DNA of 44,287 nucleotides from Clostridia bacterium (GTDB taxonomy: Bacteria; Bacillota; Thermoanaerobacteria; Thermoanaerobacterales; Thermoanaerobacteraceae), in contig DULG01000046.1 in the NCBI GenBank assembly GCA_012840485.1, forward strand, positions 1 through 44,287, written 5' to 3'. Shown here in pieces: positions 15,876 through 24,567 of the stretch. Position numbers and translations under genes: made by a program. Within the stretch, counting starts at the first letter, position 1, and each line of letters starts with the position of its first letter. The notes beneath the pieces were generated by a model. The model was not told the origin of the DNA. It saw only the letters and a list, made by a program, of their open reading frames with translations, and ran no database searches.

Positions 15876-18326
15876 CTACTTTTTTATCTGTTTTTCTTTA
15901 TGTTCCCTCAAAAGAAAATACTTTACAAAATCATTAATTCCAAAAGAAAACAGAGCCGATAATCCAATAACAGTTAATGTATTTCCAATAGGAATAGGCT
16001 TTACTCCTGGAATGCCAAAAGTAACTAAAAGTGTAATCACTATGAGGTCTGCCAATACAATATAGAATAATGATTTACTCGGAACTGATTCCCAAAAATG
16101 TCCTCTCTCCCTTACAACAAATACAGTAAACATGCCAAAGTAAAATAATATTGAAAAAGAGTATGTCCTAATCAAATTATAATCTGCTTTTAAACCTAAA
16201 TACTCTAAGCCAATGTACAGAATAGCTAAAGACTCTAATACAACTAATATTCCCAGTAACATTGAAGACTTAACTATTCCTTTAACATCCCAAGTGTCTG
16301 GCTCTTTTGACCATCTTGCATTATCTGTAGAAATTGAGAGCGTAACAAAATCCACCACAAATAAGAGTAAAACCACATCAAAAGCAGATACTATAAATTT
16401 TTTTGTAAGTAAAAATGCCACAACTACAAAAACAACAATTTGGAAAGTCTTCACAACCTTATTAAATATCCATGTCAATAACCTTTGGTATATCATTCTA
16501 CCTACTTTTACTAAATCTACAATGTTAGAAAGCCCTTCTCCTGTCAAAACAACACTGGCAGCTCCTTTAGCCACATCTGTTGCAGTGCTTACAGCTATGC
16601 CAACTTCTGCTTGTTTAAGTGATGGTGCATCATTTACTCCATCTCCTGTCATGCCGACAATATGCCCTTTTTTTTGCAAGCTTTTAACAATAGAATATTT
16701 GTCCTGTGGATACACTTCTGCAAAACCATCACTTTGTTCTGCAATTTCAGCTGCTTTATCAAAGTCTTTTCCAACTATATCCCTAAACTGCGAAGCATCA
16801 GTTATTTTCTCTCCAATTCCTACTTGCCTTGCTGTCTCTTTAGCAATAGGGAGTGCATCTCCCGTTAACATTTTGACTGCTACTCCAAGGTTCTTTAACT
16901 CTTCTATAAACTTTTTTGCGTCGGGTCTTGGCATATCATAAAGAGCAGCTAATCCAACGACTCTTAAAGAATTATCATCTTCTCCCACCGCTACTGCAAG
17001 AGTTCTATATCCCTTTTCCGCAAAATCCATTGCCTTTTCGTTAAAGATATTTTCATCTTCTTTTGTAAGGTCTGCTATTACATTTACAGCACCCTTTACA
17101 ACTTTAAAAGTCTTTCCATCCTTTTCTATAATAGCTTCTGTTCTTCTTGTCTTAGGGTCAAAGGGATAAAAAGCCTTTTGCACATAGTCCTCTAAAAAAA
17201 TATTTTTTTCTTGTGCTGCAGATAAAAAAGCTAAATCTATAGGGTCATGGTTAGCCTCTTGAGAAGCCAAAGCACCATATAATAAAACGTCATTTTCACT
17301 AAAACCTTTTAAGGGGATGACATCTGTTAAAGAAAGTTTATTCATTGTAATTGTCCCCGTTTTATCTAAGCAAATTGTATTCATAGTAGCTGCATCTTCT
17401 GCTGCACTTAACCGCGTAACCAAAACTCCCTTTTTTACTAATTCCATAGATCCTATTGCCATGCTTATTGTGAACATAGCTGGAAGTGCAACAGGAACAG
17501 AAGATGCCAAAAGCACAAGAGCAAGTGGTACAACTTCTATAAGCTTTATACCTATGAAATAAGACACCACAAAAGCTGAAACTAATGCAACCCCTACTAT
17601 TATAAGAAGCCATTTTATAACTTGCGATGTAACTTCTTCAGCATGAAGCTTGGGTCGTGCTAATTGTACCAATTCAGTGGTTTTTCCAAAATATGTTTGA
17701 TTGCCTGTTAAAACTACTACAGCATTTGCTTCCCCTGATTTTATAATAGAACCCGAAAAAAGCATATTTGATTTTTCTTTTGATACAGTCAAAGACTCTC
17801 CTGTAAGGGCTGACTGGTCAACTTCTAATTGTCCTTCTAACAGTTTTAAATCAGCAGGTACAAAATCTCCCGCCCTTATCCTTACTACATCTCCCGGTAC
17901 CAATTCTCTTGCCGGTATCATCTGCCACTTTCCATCTCTCAAAGTTCTAGCATTTATTCTAAGTTTTTGCTTTAAAGTTTCAACAGCTTGAGAGGCTCTT
18001 TCCTCCTGTAAAAATCCTATAACAGCATTTAGAATTAAAAGGGCTAAAATAATATACATATCAAGATATTTATGAAATATATAAGAAAGAACAATCACAG
18101 CTTCTAACATCCATGCTGTAAGTCCCCAAAACTTTTTTGCAAACTTCAAATAGGGATTTTCTTTCTTTTCAGGTATTTCATTATAGCCATAGGTTTTTAA
18201 TCTTTTTACAACTTCTTCCCTTGTTAAACCATTGTCTACATCCACTTTTAAATTGTGTATCACTTCTTCAATACTCATCTTTTCATAAATAATTTTTTTT
18301 ACTTCATCCTCTTTACCTTCCATCAT
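15876..18326 (-). CDS. Plasma-membrane (type IIIA) proton-translocating P-type ATPase
   Basis: An 816-residue P-type ATPase. In order: an N-terminal helical domain (residues 15-60), M1-M2, the actuator loop with TGES, M3-M4 with PVALPAMFTIS, the phosphorylation motif CLDKTGTIT, the hinge TGDGVNDAPSLK and M5-M10. The M4 PVALP sequence, the overall length and the STDNARWSKEPDTW segment after M6 match the fungal/plant H+-ATPase class, not Ca2+, K+ or heavy-metal pumps. The acidic residue in VVDFVTLS (M6) aligns roughly with the proton-binding Asp of plant pumps. Plants regulate these pumps through a long C-terminal domain; here the tail after M10 is only about 15 residues, so that control is absent. 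GGAAGGGGA precedes tandem ATGs. Pumping of H+ is inferred from the subfamily. Confidence 0.9.
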   Translation of the reverse strand: MMEGKEDEVKKIIYEKMSIEEVIHNLKVDVDNGLTREEVVKRLKTYGYNEIPEKKENPYLKFAKKFWGLTAWMLEAVIVLSYIFHKYLDMYIILALLILNAVIGFLQEERASQAVETLKQKLRINARTLRDGKWQMIPARELVPGDVVRIRAGDFVPADLKLLEGQLEVDQSALTGESLTVSKEKSNMLFSGSIIKSGEANAVVVLTGNQTYFGKTTELVQLARPKLHAEEVTSQVIKWLLIIVGVALVSAFVVSYFIGIKLIEVVPLALVLLASSVPVALPAMFTISMAIGSMELVKKGVLVTRLSAAEDAATMNTICLDKTGTITMNKLSLTDVIPLKGFSENDVLLYGALASQEANHDPIDLAFLSAAQEKNIFLEDYVQKAFYPFDPKTRRTEAIIEKDGKTFKVVKGAVNVIADLTKEDENIFNEKAMDFAEKGYRTLAVAVGEDDNSLRVVGLAALYDMPRPDAKKFIEELKNLGVAVKMLTGDALPIAKETARQVGIGEKITDASQFRDIVGKDFDKAAEIAEQSDGFAEVYPQDKYSIVKSLQKKGHIVGMTGDGVNDAPSLKQAEVGIAVSTATDVAKGAASVVLTGEGLSNIVDLVKVGRMIYQRLLTWIFNKVVKTFQIVVFVVVAFLLTKKFIVSAFDVVLLLFVVDFVTLSISTDNARWSKEPDTWDVKGIVKSSMLLGILVVLESLAILYIGLEYLGLKADYNLIRTYSFSILFYFGMFTVFVVRERGHFWESVPSKSLFYIVLADLIVITLLVTFGIPGVKPIPIGNTLTVIGLSALFSFGINDFVKYFLLREHKEKQIKK

Positions 18327-18386
18327 TTATCCCCTTCCATATGACTTTGCCATAACTTTTTACTTCAACTCTTTCTTTATACTTTC

Positions 18387-18415
18387 ATTATACTTTTAGT
18401 TGTTATAAATTTCAA
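18387..18415 (-). promoter_or_regulatory. Promoter of the P-type ATPase gene
   Basis: On the minus strand TTGAAA (18415-18410), 17-bp spacer, TATAAT (18392-18387). It is about 60 nt upstream of the ATG. Confidence 0.7.
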
Positions 18416-18451
18416 TCAATCTAAACGATCTGAGCGCGAAAAATAAAAGAA

Positions 18452-18482
18452 TCAGACAAAGGGGACGGTTCTTTTTGTCTGA
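18452..18482 (+). repeat. REP-like palindromic repeat, copy 2
   Basis: TCAGACAAA (18452-18460) pairs with TTTGTCTGA (18474-18482) around GGGGACGGTTCTT. It lies 3 bp beyond the response-regulator stop codon and could act as its 3' hairpin. Confidence 0.9.
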
Positions 18483-18485
18483 GTC

Positions 18486-19133
18486 TTACGTAAGTTCACT
18501 TTTTGAAAAATAAACAGCAATTTGAGTTCTGTGTTTAAAACCTGTTTTATTGAGAATAGAAGTGACATAATTTTTCACTGTTCCCTCAGAAATGAACAAC
18601 TTTTCAGCTATCTCTCTATTAGATAACCCTTCACATATAAGTTTAATTATTTCTTTTTCTCTCTCAGAAAAAATTGAAAGCTCTATTTGCCTTTCCCTAT
18701 CTGACTTATTTTCTTCAAGGGTTAATTTCTTTTTTAATTTATCCAATACTTCTTCCTGAATTACAGAGTTCCCTTCATATACCATCTTTATCGCTTTTTT
18801 TATGACCTCTGGCGAATTATTTTTAAGCAAATAACCTTTTGCTCCATGCCTTATCGCATCAAAAATATATTCATCCTCATCAAAAGTCGTTAAAATTAAT
18901 ACTTTTGTGTTTGTGGAAGAACATATCTGTTTTGTCGCTTCAACGCCATTTAAAACAGGCATCCTCACATCCAAAAGCGCAACATCCACCGGGTTTTGAA
19001 GTATAAAATTAAAAGCTTTTAATCCATCCTCCACAGCCGCTACAACCTCAAATTCTTCATCCATTCCCAAAATTATCTTTAAACTTTCCCTTATCAAAGG
19101 GTCGTCATCAGCTATTAAAAGCTTAATCGCCAT
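18486..19133 (-). CDS. NarL/FixJ-family response regulator (LnrK-like)
   Basis: A 215-residue regulator. The receiver domain (residues 1-120) has acidic DDD near the N-terminus, the phospho-acceptor Asp in VALLDVRMP and Lys in YLLKNN. The C-terminal LuxR-type HTH carries SEREKEIIKLICEGLSNRE and GTVKNYVTSIL. The start is ATG 19133, inside the kinase gene, after GAGGGTGAGG; the 11-nt overlap couples translation to the kinase. Output is DNA binding, probably at the promoter of the adjacent ABC exporter, as in the Bacillus lnr system. That link is inference from gene order. Confidence 0.93.
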   Translation of the reverse strand: MAIKLLIADDDPLIRESLKIILGMDEEFEVVAAVEDGLKAFNFILQNPVDVALLDVRMPVLNGVEATKQICSSTNTKVLILTTFDEDEYIFDAIRHGAKGYLLKNNSPEVIKKAIKMVYEGNSVIQEEVLDKLKKKLTLEENKSDRERQIELSIFSEREKEIIKLICEGLSNREIAEKLFISEGTVKNYVTSILNKTGFKHRTQIAVYFSKSELT

Positions 19134-20247
19134 TTTCCTCACCCTCTAAAGGCAACAAAGTTATAACAGAAAATCCATTTGAACCGTCCAAAATCACTTT
19201 TCCTCCTACACCTGCTGCCCTTTCTTCTATTCCTATAAGCCCCAATCCTTTTTTAATCGATTCTTTACCTATGCCATTGTCCTTCACTTCCAACTTCACA
19301 AACTTGTTGTACACTCCAATAAATATTTCTACCTTTGTTGCCTTAGAATGTTTTAGAATATTAGTCAAACATTCTCTGAGATTCTCGTACATTATGCTCC
19401 AATACACATAGTTTATTCTTTCAATTTTACCTTCCCACTTAAAACTAACTTCTAAATTGGATGTCCTCTTAAATTCCTCAATGAGAAGTTTTACCCTGTT
19501 AATTTCTACTTTGTCTGATTCCGGCTTTATCTCCTTTAGAACTTTTCTTATTTCTTCATGCCCGCTTCTTAAAACTTCTATAGTTCTTTGTATAAATTCC
19601 TCAGCTTTTTTCTTCTCATTATTTAACACCAATATCTTCACTGCCTCCAATTGCATTAAACTGCCAGATATTGTATGGCCGATATAGTCGTGAATCTTTT
19701 GAGAAATTTCATTTCTTTCCTCTAATTTAGCTACATATTTTAGCTGCTCTTCATACCTGCTATTTTTTAATCTTTCAGCAGACAAAAGATAAATTTTCTT
19801 TCTTAAGTTAGCATTTTCTTCCTTCAATTTTCCTATTTCAACAGACGTTACAAAAGAAAACTGATAGACAGCATATAAAAGAAAAGAAATTAAAAAATAC
19901 TCAGGTAGTAATACTTTATCCAAAAACAGAAAAGAAAATAATACAAAAATAACCCCAGACAAGGGCTTCTTTAAAATTATATAGGCTATATTATATAACC
20001 CAAATGGCAAAAACAAAATAAACAGCCTGTTCCCGTAAACATAATTCCACCACAAAATTACAATAAACAAGCCCATCAGCGAACTTTTTACTAACTTATT
20101 GTCTACTACAAAGTATAGCACATTTATACTAGCAAATAAAAGAAGGAAAAATACAAAAACCGGATAATATTCTATTTTGCCAATGATAACTTTCAATACT
20201 AAATAAAGTGCAATCAAAAAATTGCTTAAAACAACCCACCCTTCCAT
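19123..20247 (-). CDS. Membrane sensor histidine kinase, HisKA_3 type (LnrJ-like)
   Basis: A 374-residue kinase with about five or six transmembrane helices in residues 1-135 and almost no extracellular domain, so it probably senses within the membrane. A coiled coil (about 135-185) follows, then HisKA_3 with the phospho-His in ISQKIHDYIGH and the ATPase domain with NILKHSKAT, KDNGIG and GLGLIG. The start is ATG 20247 after AAGGAGA; a GTG two codons upstream is less well spaced. REP copy 3 lies 43 bp upstream. Few-loop, intramembrane-type kinases paired with ABC-2 exporters typify antibiotic-sensing loci. Confidence 0.92.
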   Translation of the reverse strand: MEGWVVLSNFLIALYLVLKVIIGKIEYYPVFVFFLLLFASINVLYFVVDNKLVKSSLMGLFIVILWWNYVYGNRLFILFLPFGLYNIAYIILKKPLSGVIFVLFSFLFLDKVLLPEYFLISFLLYAVYQFSFVTSVEIGKLKEENANLRKKIYLLSAERLKNSRYEEQLKYVAKLEERNEISQKIHDYIGHTISGSLMQLEAVKILVLNNEKKKAEEFIQRTIEVLRSGHEEIRKVLKEIKPESDKVEINRVKLLIEEFKRTSNLEVSFKWEGKIERINYVYWSIMYENLRECLTNILKHSKATKVEIFIGVYNKFVKLEVKDNGIGKESIKKGLGLIGIEERAAGVGGKVILDGSNGFSVITLLPLEGEENGD

Positions 20248-20289
20248 CTCCACTCTCCTTTACCAGAGTATCAGATAAAGCAAACAAAG

Positions 20290-20319
20290 CAGACAAAGGG
20301 GACGGTTCCTCTTGTCTGA
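20290..20319 (+). repeat. REP-like palindromic repeat, copy 3 (downstream flank of the RAYT gene)
   Basis: Repeat with AGACAAAGGGGACGGTTCC and right arm TTGTCTGA. It is preceded by partial extra copies of the left arm (CAGATAAAG, CAAACAAAG at 20272-20289), like copy 5. It lies between the RAYT stop and the kinase start, in inverted orientation to copy 4 on the other side of the RAYT gene. Confidence 0.92.
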
Positions 20320-20346
20320 TCTTTTAAATTTAATCAGCCTATATAG

Positions 20347-21150
20347 TCAGACTTTGCCTTTTTCTTTCAAAATCTTATGTATACTATACCTACTCACCCC
20401 AGCAATAGAAGCAATATCTTTAATTGAAAGTCCGGTTTTTTCTCTGTATTTTTTTATTAAGTCATGCCATTCTTTACGTTTTTTAATTTCCAGATTTTCT
20501 ATATCTTTAATCCCAAATTCCATCGCCATTTCTTTAAATAACTCTTTGGCTTCTTCCGTACTCATTTTTTCTTCTTCAATGTCGATAAAAACTTCAGTGC
20601 CTTCTGTCTGCTCCATATATTTCTTAAACTGTTCTATAGCTTTCTTTTTATCATCAGAGAAAATGCCTAAAATCAACTCTGTATCTACAATTTGACACAT
20701 TTTATCATTATCGTTAAGATAACAGCTATAACTGCTCCACTTATAATCAGAAACTTTTTTCACTAGTCCCGCTTTTACCGGATTTTGATGAATGTATCTT
20801 ACTAATGCTATAACGTAACTCTCATCTTCAACTGGCTCACTTCTAAACCTATCCTGAAATAAATGCCCTGTCCTATCGTATTTTTTATTAAAATAAGAAG
20901 CATAAATTCCTGCAATCCTCTTAATAGAACTTGACAAATCTTCATTGCCTTCCTTGATCATCAAATGAACGTGATTGCTCATAAGACAAAAAGCAGTTAA
21001 ATAAAACTTCCCGCCTAGCTTTTTCTCTGCCAATATTTCTATAAAGTGCTTTTTATCCTCATCACTTCTGAATATATTTTTCTTTTCATTTCCCCGCAAC
21101 ATCACATGATAATATCCGCTCTTGCTTTTAACTCTTGACTTCCTAGGCAT
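20347..21150 (-). CDS. REP-associated tyrosine transposase (RAYT, Y1/HUH family)
   Basis: A 267-residue protein. The N-terminal ~170 residues are the Y1-transposase fold of the IS200/IS605 type: SGYYHVMLRGN, the HUH-type motif MSNHVHLMI, and the RAYT hallmarks YFNKKYDRTGHLFQDRF and LVRYIHQNPVKAGLV that hold the candidate catalytic tyrosine region. The C-terminal ~60 residues add a helix-turn-helix (GLSIKDIASIAGVSRYSIHKIL), an extension found in some Firmicute RAYTs. RAYTs nick single-stranded palindromic REP repeats and are thought to spread them. This gene is flanked by inverted REP copies (20290-20319 and 21176-21206) and sits between the exporter permease and the kinase genes. The frame is intact. 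Confidence 0.92.
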   Translation of the reverse strand: MPRKSRVKSKSGYYHVMLRGNEKKNIFRSDEDKKHFIEILAEKKLGGKFYLTAFCLMSNHVHLMIKEGNEDLSSSIKRIAGIYASYFNKKYDRTGHLFQDRFRSEPVEDESYVIALVRYIHQNPVKAGLVKKVSDYKWSSYSCYLNDNDKMCQIVDTELILGIFSDDKKKAIEQFKKYMEQTEGTEVFIDIEEEKMSTEEAKELFKEMAMEFGIKDIENLEIKKRKEWHDLIKKYREKTGLSIKDIASIAGVSRYSIHKILKEKGKV

Positions 21151-21175
21151 TTACATCCACTCCAAAAATAATAAT

Positions 21176-21206
21176 TCAGACAAAAGGAACCGTCCCCCTT
21201 GTCTGA
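21176..21206 (-). repeat. REP-like palindromic repeat, copy 4 (upstream flank of the RAYT gene)
   Basis: Inverted relative to copy 3: it reads GGAACCGTCCCCC on the plus strand, with 9-bp arms TCAGACAAA and TTGTCTGA. It lies 26 bp upstream of the RAYT start and 15 bp downstream of the permease stop. Confidence 0.92.
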
Positions 21207-21220
21207 TTATAACATATAAA

Positions 21221-22360
21221 TTAGATAAAATCTCCCATTTTCCCAGAAGTTTTGATTTTATATATTCCCAACAGGATAAAGGTTAATGCAAAAGCTAAAA
21301 GTATGATTATATTCATATAAACATCGCTTAAACTACCACCCATTTGAATTTTTTCTATAGCGTCTATTGCCCATTTCTGCGGTATAAAATCAGAAAGCTT
21401 TTGAAGTGCTTCAGGCATTAAATATAATGGCCAGAAAGCTCCCCCTAACATACAAGTAGGTGTAATAATTAAAGTAGACAAGGTATTAGAATAACTTGTA
21501 GAGGGTGAAAAAGCAACTATCATTGAACTTAAACCAATAGAGGTTATTCCAAAAGAAACTAGTATTAAAAAGACATCAAATGTTGCCTTTGTAAGCCTTA
21601 AGTTTAATATAAAGGTAACCAACACAAGTATAAGAGCTATTTGAAAAACTGCCAAAATTAAATTTACAAAGAAATTGCTCACTAAATAAGTTCTTGGCTT
21701 TAAAGGAGAAGCAAAAATTCTATAAAAAGTTTTATCTCTTTTCTCCACAAGTATAAAATTAGAAATATTAAAAGTGCTAAACATCAAAAACATTATAAAA
21801 AATCCTAAACTTCTTGTTGTTGCCACTGCCATCTTCCCTATATCTTCAACAATATATGTTTTCAAGCTAAAAGGACTGTTCTTATAAAGGTCGTACATCT
21901 TATAAAAATTTTCTTTATTTCCTTCAGATGCCTTGCTTAAATTGTAAAGAACATTTATCTTGCGGTCAAGATAACTTTTCAAAAATAAGCTGGTTTCTTC
22001 CCCTTTTATTGATACAATCTCTACATCCTTTGGATTTCCCTTCAAAATTTCTTCTTCAAATCTTTGAGGAATCACTATAGCGCTGTCAACTTCTCCTTTC
22101 GATACTTTATCATTTATCTCATTTTCTTTCAGAAAAACAACCTTGAATTTATCCGTTTTTTCCAATGAATTAATTAAATCTGTTGAAATCTGACTTTTAT
22201 CTCTATTTACAACACCTATTCTAAGTTGCCCGCTGCCACCATAGGTAAAAAGCAAAAAGAAAAGTGGAATTATAATACCAGAAATCAATAAAATAATATT
22301 CCCTTTCCTTCTAAAAAACAACTTTACTGTATTCTTCATAACCAAAAATAGCTCTCTCAC
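21221..22360 (-). CDS. ABC-2 exporter permease (LnrN-like)
   Basis: A 379-residue permease of the ABC-2 membrane_3 type: one N-terminal transmembrane helix (about 18-38), a large extracytoplasmic domain (about 40-180) and five or six C-terminal helices. The start is GTG at 22360, directly after the stop of the preceding permease, with GGGAGG 8 nt upstream. With the other permease and the ATPase it forms a heterodimeric exporter like LnrLMN, which removes linearmycins and other membrane-active polyenes in Bacillus. Substrate here is unknown. REP copy 4 and the RAYT gene follow it. Confidence 0.9.
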   Translation of the reverse strand: MRELFLVMKNTVKLFFRRKGNIILLISGIIIPLFFLLFTYGGSGQLRIGVVNRDKSQISTDLINSLEKTDKFKVVFLKENEINDKVSKGEVDSAIVIPQRFEEEILKGNPKDVEIVSIKGEETSLFLKSYLDRKINVLYNLSKASEGNKENFYKMYDLYKNSPFSLKTYIVEDIGKMAVATTRSLGFFIMFLMFSTFNISNFILVEKRDKTFYRIFASPLKPRTYLVSNFFVNLILAVFQIALILVLVTFILNLRLTKATFDVFLILVSFGITSIGLSSMIVAFSPSTSYSNTLSTLIITPTCMLGGAFWPLYLMPEALQKLSDFIPQKWAIDAIEKIQMGGSLSDVYMNIIILLAFALTFILLGIYKIKTSGKMGDFI

Positions 22361-23476
22361 TTAAAAAGCCTCCCTTCTGAATAAGTAAGCTGACAACACT
22401 ATGAAAAAAGCTGCAGGAATTAAATTTACCATGAGGGCTGTAGGTACATATTGATAATTGCCTCCCAATATCACATTAAATATGGCTGTATTTGTCCATG
22501 TAATTGGAGAAAAATTTGAAAGTTTCTCAATAAATTGACTTCCCATTTCTTTTACAGGAATATAAGAACCACCTAAGAAGGCTATAAAAGGAATTATACC
22601 GTTTAGTAAACCTTGTGCCATTGCTCCATTTTTTATAATAAACCCCAAACTCACTCCCAAGCCCACCACAAAAATTATCTCACTAATTATAATCACAAAA
22701 ACTGTTACAATATCCTTTCCCCAATTAGCTCCGAAGATGTATTTGCTAAAAAGAACAATAATCAAGGCCTGTATAAAAACAGAAAAAGTTACCCCTAACA
22801 CCTTCCCCATAAATATTTCATATTTCTTAATAGGAGAAGCTAATATTCTGCGCCCTGTCTTTTTTGTCCTTTCCATATCTATTGAAAATACACCACTCAT
22901 AGCACCGTATAAAATTATTAAAGTAAGCATTGTAACAGAATAATAATCGAATGATGTTTGTTTAACTTTTCTGTCAATAGAGGTTATTTTTATAAATTCT
23001 CTATTTAAATTTATATCGCCGCTATTTTTAAGAAAGGCAGGATTTTGTGAAGCTATAGCTGTCATTCCTTTAAAAGTATCAGCAAAAGAGTCAATCATAC
23101 TTGCTGCAATCTCCGTTTTTATATCTCCATGTGCATTCTTATAAAAAGTTATATCTTTACCTTTTAAAAAAACATAACCATCGTATTTGCGTTTTTCTAT
23201 ATCACTTATTCCTTTGTTGACATCTTTTATTTCTACAAATTTTACTCCCATTTTATCAGTTTCTTTAATGAAAATATCAAAACCCTGTGAAAGTATTGTA
23301 TCTCCTTCATCTGTATATATAACTTTTATATCCCCTAATTTTATATCTGATGTTGACGAAAACGCAAAACCTAAAATTCCAATAAGAACTATTGGCAATA
23401 GTATCATGAGTGCCATTACTTGCTTGTCATAAAGGATTTCTTTTATTTCTTTGAGCATTATGGTAAAGATTCTCAT
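22361..23476 (-). CDS. ABC-2 exporter permease (LnrM-like)
   Basis: A 371-residue permease with the same architecture as its neighbour: helix 1 at about 20-38, an extracytoplasmic domain to about residue 180, then helices near 185-205, 230-250, 260-280, 290-310 and 345-365. The internal segment MERTKKTGRRILASPIKKYEI is the cytoplasmic elbow typical of ABC-2 permeases (compare KRDKTFYRIFASPL in the neighbour). It follows the ATPase gene by 10 nt. Confidence 0.9.
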   Translation of the reverse strand: MRIFTIMLKEIKEILYDKQVMALMILLPIVLIGILGFAFSSTSDIKLGDIKVIYTDEGDTILSQGFDIFIKETDKMGVKFVEIKDVNKGISDIEKRKYDGYVFLKGKDITFYKNAHGDIKTEIAASMIDSFADTFKGMTAIASQNPAFLKNSGDINLNREFIKITSIDRKVKQTSFDYYSVTMLTLIILYGAMSGVFSIDMERTKKTGRRILASPIKKYEIFMGKVLGVTFSVFIQALIIVLFSKYIFGANWGKDIVTVFVIIISEIIFVVGLGVSLGFIIKNGAMAQGLLNGIIPFIAFLGGSYIPVKEMGSQFIEKLSNFSPITWTNTAIFNVILGGNYQYVPTALMVNLIPAAFFIVLSAYLFRREAF

Positions 23477-23486
23477 ATTCTCACCT

Positions 23487-24422
23487 CTAATCTCTCAATT
23501 TTCTTCCTGTCAGGGTAAGAAAAACTGTCTCCAAATCGGGAATTTCGTTTCTTAGGTTACGTATTGGTATGTTTTTTGAAATAAAATAGTGGATTATATC
23601 ATCAAAATTGCTCACATCTTTTAAGCTTGTTATCTTTATCGTGCTATCTCTTATCTCAACAGCTTTTACACCCTTTATTCCTTTCAATTCCTCCTCTTTT
23701 ATTCCATCAATTGAGCCAATTTCAATATAAACTGTATTCACATCTGTAACCATTGAAGTGAGTTCTTCCTTTGTTCCTTCAGCTATAACCTTGCCATGGT
23801 CCATTATAGAAATCCGCGTGCAGATAGCCTCTACTTCCTCCATATAGTGACTTGTGTAAATAATTGTACTACCCATTTCATTTAACTTTTTAACAGATTC
23901 CAAAATGTGATTCCTCGATTGAGGGTCTATACCTACTGTAGGTTCATCCATTATTATCAATTTAGGTCTATGGGCAATGGCACAGGCAATATTTAGCCTT
24001 CTTTTCATACCACCTGAAAATTTATTTGGTACTTCTTTCGCTTTATCTGAAAGACCTACAAACTCAAGAGACATCTCTACACTTTCTTTTAACTCTTTTC
24101 CCTTAAGTCCATAAAGGCTTGCAAAAAACTTTACATTTTCATAGGCTGTTAAATCTCCATAAATAGCAACATCCTGAGGAACAATACCTATATTTTTCTT
24201 TATAAATTCAGCATCTTTACGTATGTCTTTGTCAAAAACATAGACTTCACCCCTGTCAAAACTTATCAGTCCGCAGATTATGCTTATAGCTGTCGTCTTC
24301 CCTGCCCCATTAGGACCCAATAGACCGTAAATTTCTCCTTCTTCTATTTCTAAATTTACATTGTCTAAAGCTATAACGTCACCAAACCTTTTTATTACCT
24401 CCTTCATTTTAACTATCTTCAT
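23487..24422 (-). CDS. ABC exporter ATP-binding protein (LnrL-like)
   Basis: A 311-residue ATPase with Walker A GPNGAGKTT, signature KFSGGMKRR, Walker B LIIMDEPTVGID and switch His in TSHYME. The C-terminal ~80 residues are the extra domain of the drug-exporter (CcmA/LnrL) subclass. The size, the two ABC-2 permeases and the downstream NarL-type two-component system reproduce the Bacillus lnrJKLMN composition, with the kinase and regulator placed last. AAGGAGAGGG precedes the ATG; REP copy 6 occupies the leader region 30-60 bp upstream. Confidence 0.93.
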   Translation of the reverse strand: MKIVKMKEVIKRFGDVIALDNVNLEIEEGEIYGLLGPNGAGKTTAISIICGLISFDRGEVYVFDKDIRKDAEFIKKNIGIVPQDVAIYGDLTAYENVKFFASLYGLKGKELKESVEMSLEFVGLSDKAKEVPNKFSGGMKRRLNIACAIAHRPKLIIMDEPTVGIDPQSRNHILESVKKLNEMGSTIIYTSHYMEEVEAICTRISIMDHGKVIAEGTKEELTSMVTDVNTVYIEIGSIDGIKEEELKGIKGVKAVEIRDSTIKITSLKDVSNFDDIIHYFISKNIPIRNLRNEIPDLETVFLTLTGRKLRD

Positions 24423-24451
24423 GCAACACCCTCTCCTTACAAAATAAATTT

Positions 24452-24482
24452 TCAGACGAAAGGAACCGTCCCCTTTGTCTGA
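24452..24482 (-). repeat. REP-like palindromic repeat, copy 6 (upstream of the exporter operon)
   Basis: TCAGACGAAAGGAACCGTCC and right arm TTTGTCTGA; one base of the left arm differs (G for A at 24458). It lies in the leader or promoter region of the exporter ATPase gene. Confidence 0.92.
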
Positions 24483-24512
24483 AATTGATTTGGTTTTCTA
24501 GGAATATAATAA

Positions 24513-24556
24513 AGGAAATGGTGAAAGTTTTGTAGTATACAAAGTCACCATTTCCT
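24513..24556 (-). terminator. Terminator of the lipoprotein gene
   Basis: AGGAAATGGTGA pairs with TCACCATTTCCT, a perfect 12-bp stem with a 20-nt loop, 12 bp beyond the lipoprotein stop. The T tract on the minus strand is interrupted (TTTATTATATT). Confidence 0.65.
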
Positions 24557-24567
24557 CATGACTAAAG

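Noticed and set aside
16213-16941. Long plus-strand open frame opposite the P-type ATPase
   Set aside because: It is the antisense shadow of a well-conserved gene, has no ribosome-binding site and encodes a low-complexity Ser/Thr-rich product.
18452-18482. REP copy 2 as an ordinary intrinsic terminator of the regulator gene
   Set aside because: The arm is only about 9 bp with a large bulged tip and no T-run after it; a terminator role is possible but it is primarily a member of the repeat family.
20347-21150. The RAYT gene as a retron or group II intron reverse transcriptase
   Set aside because: The protein has the Y1/HUH transposase motifs and is only 267 residues; there is no YADD-type reverse transcriptase motif.
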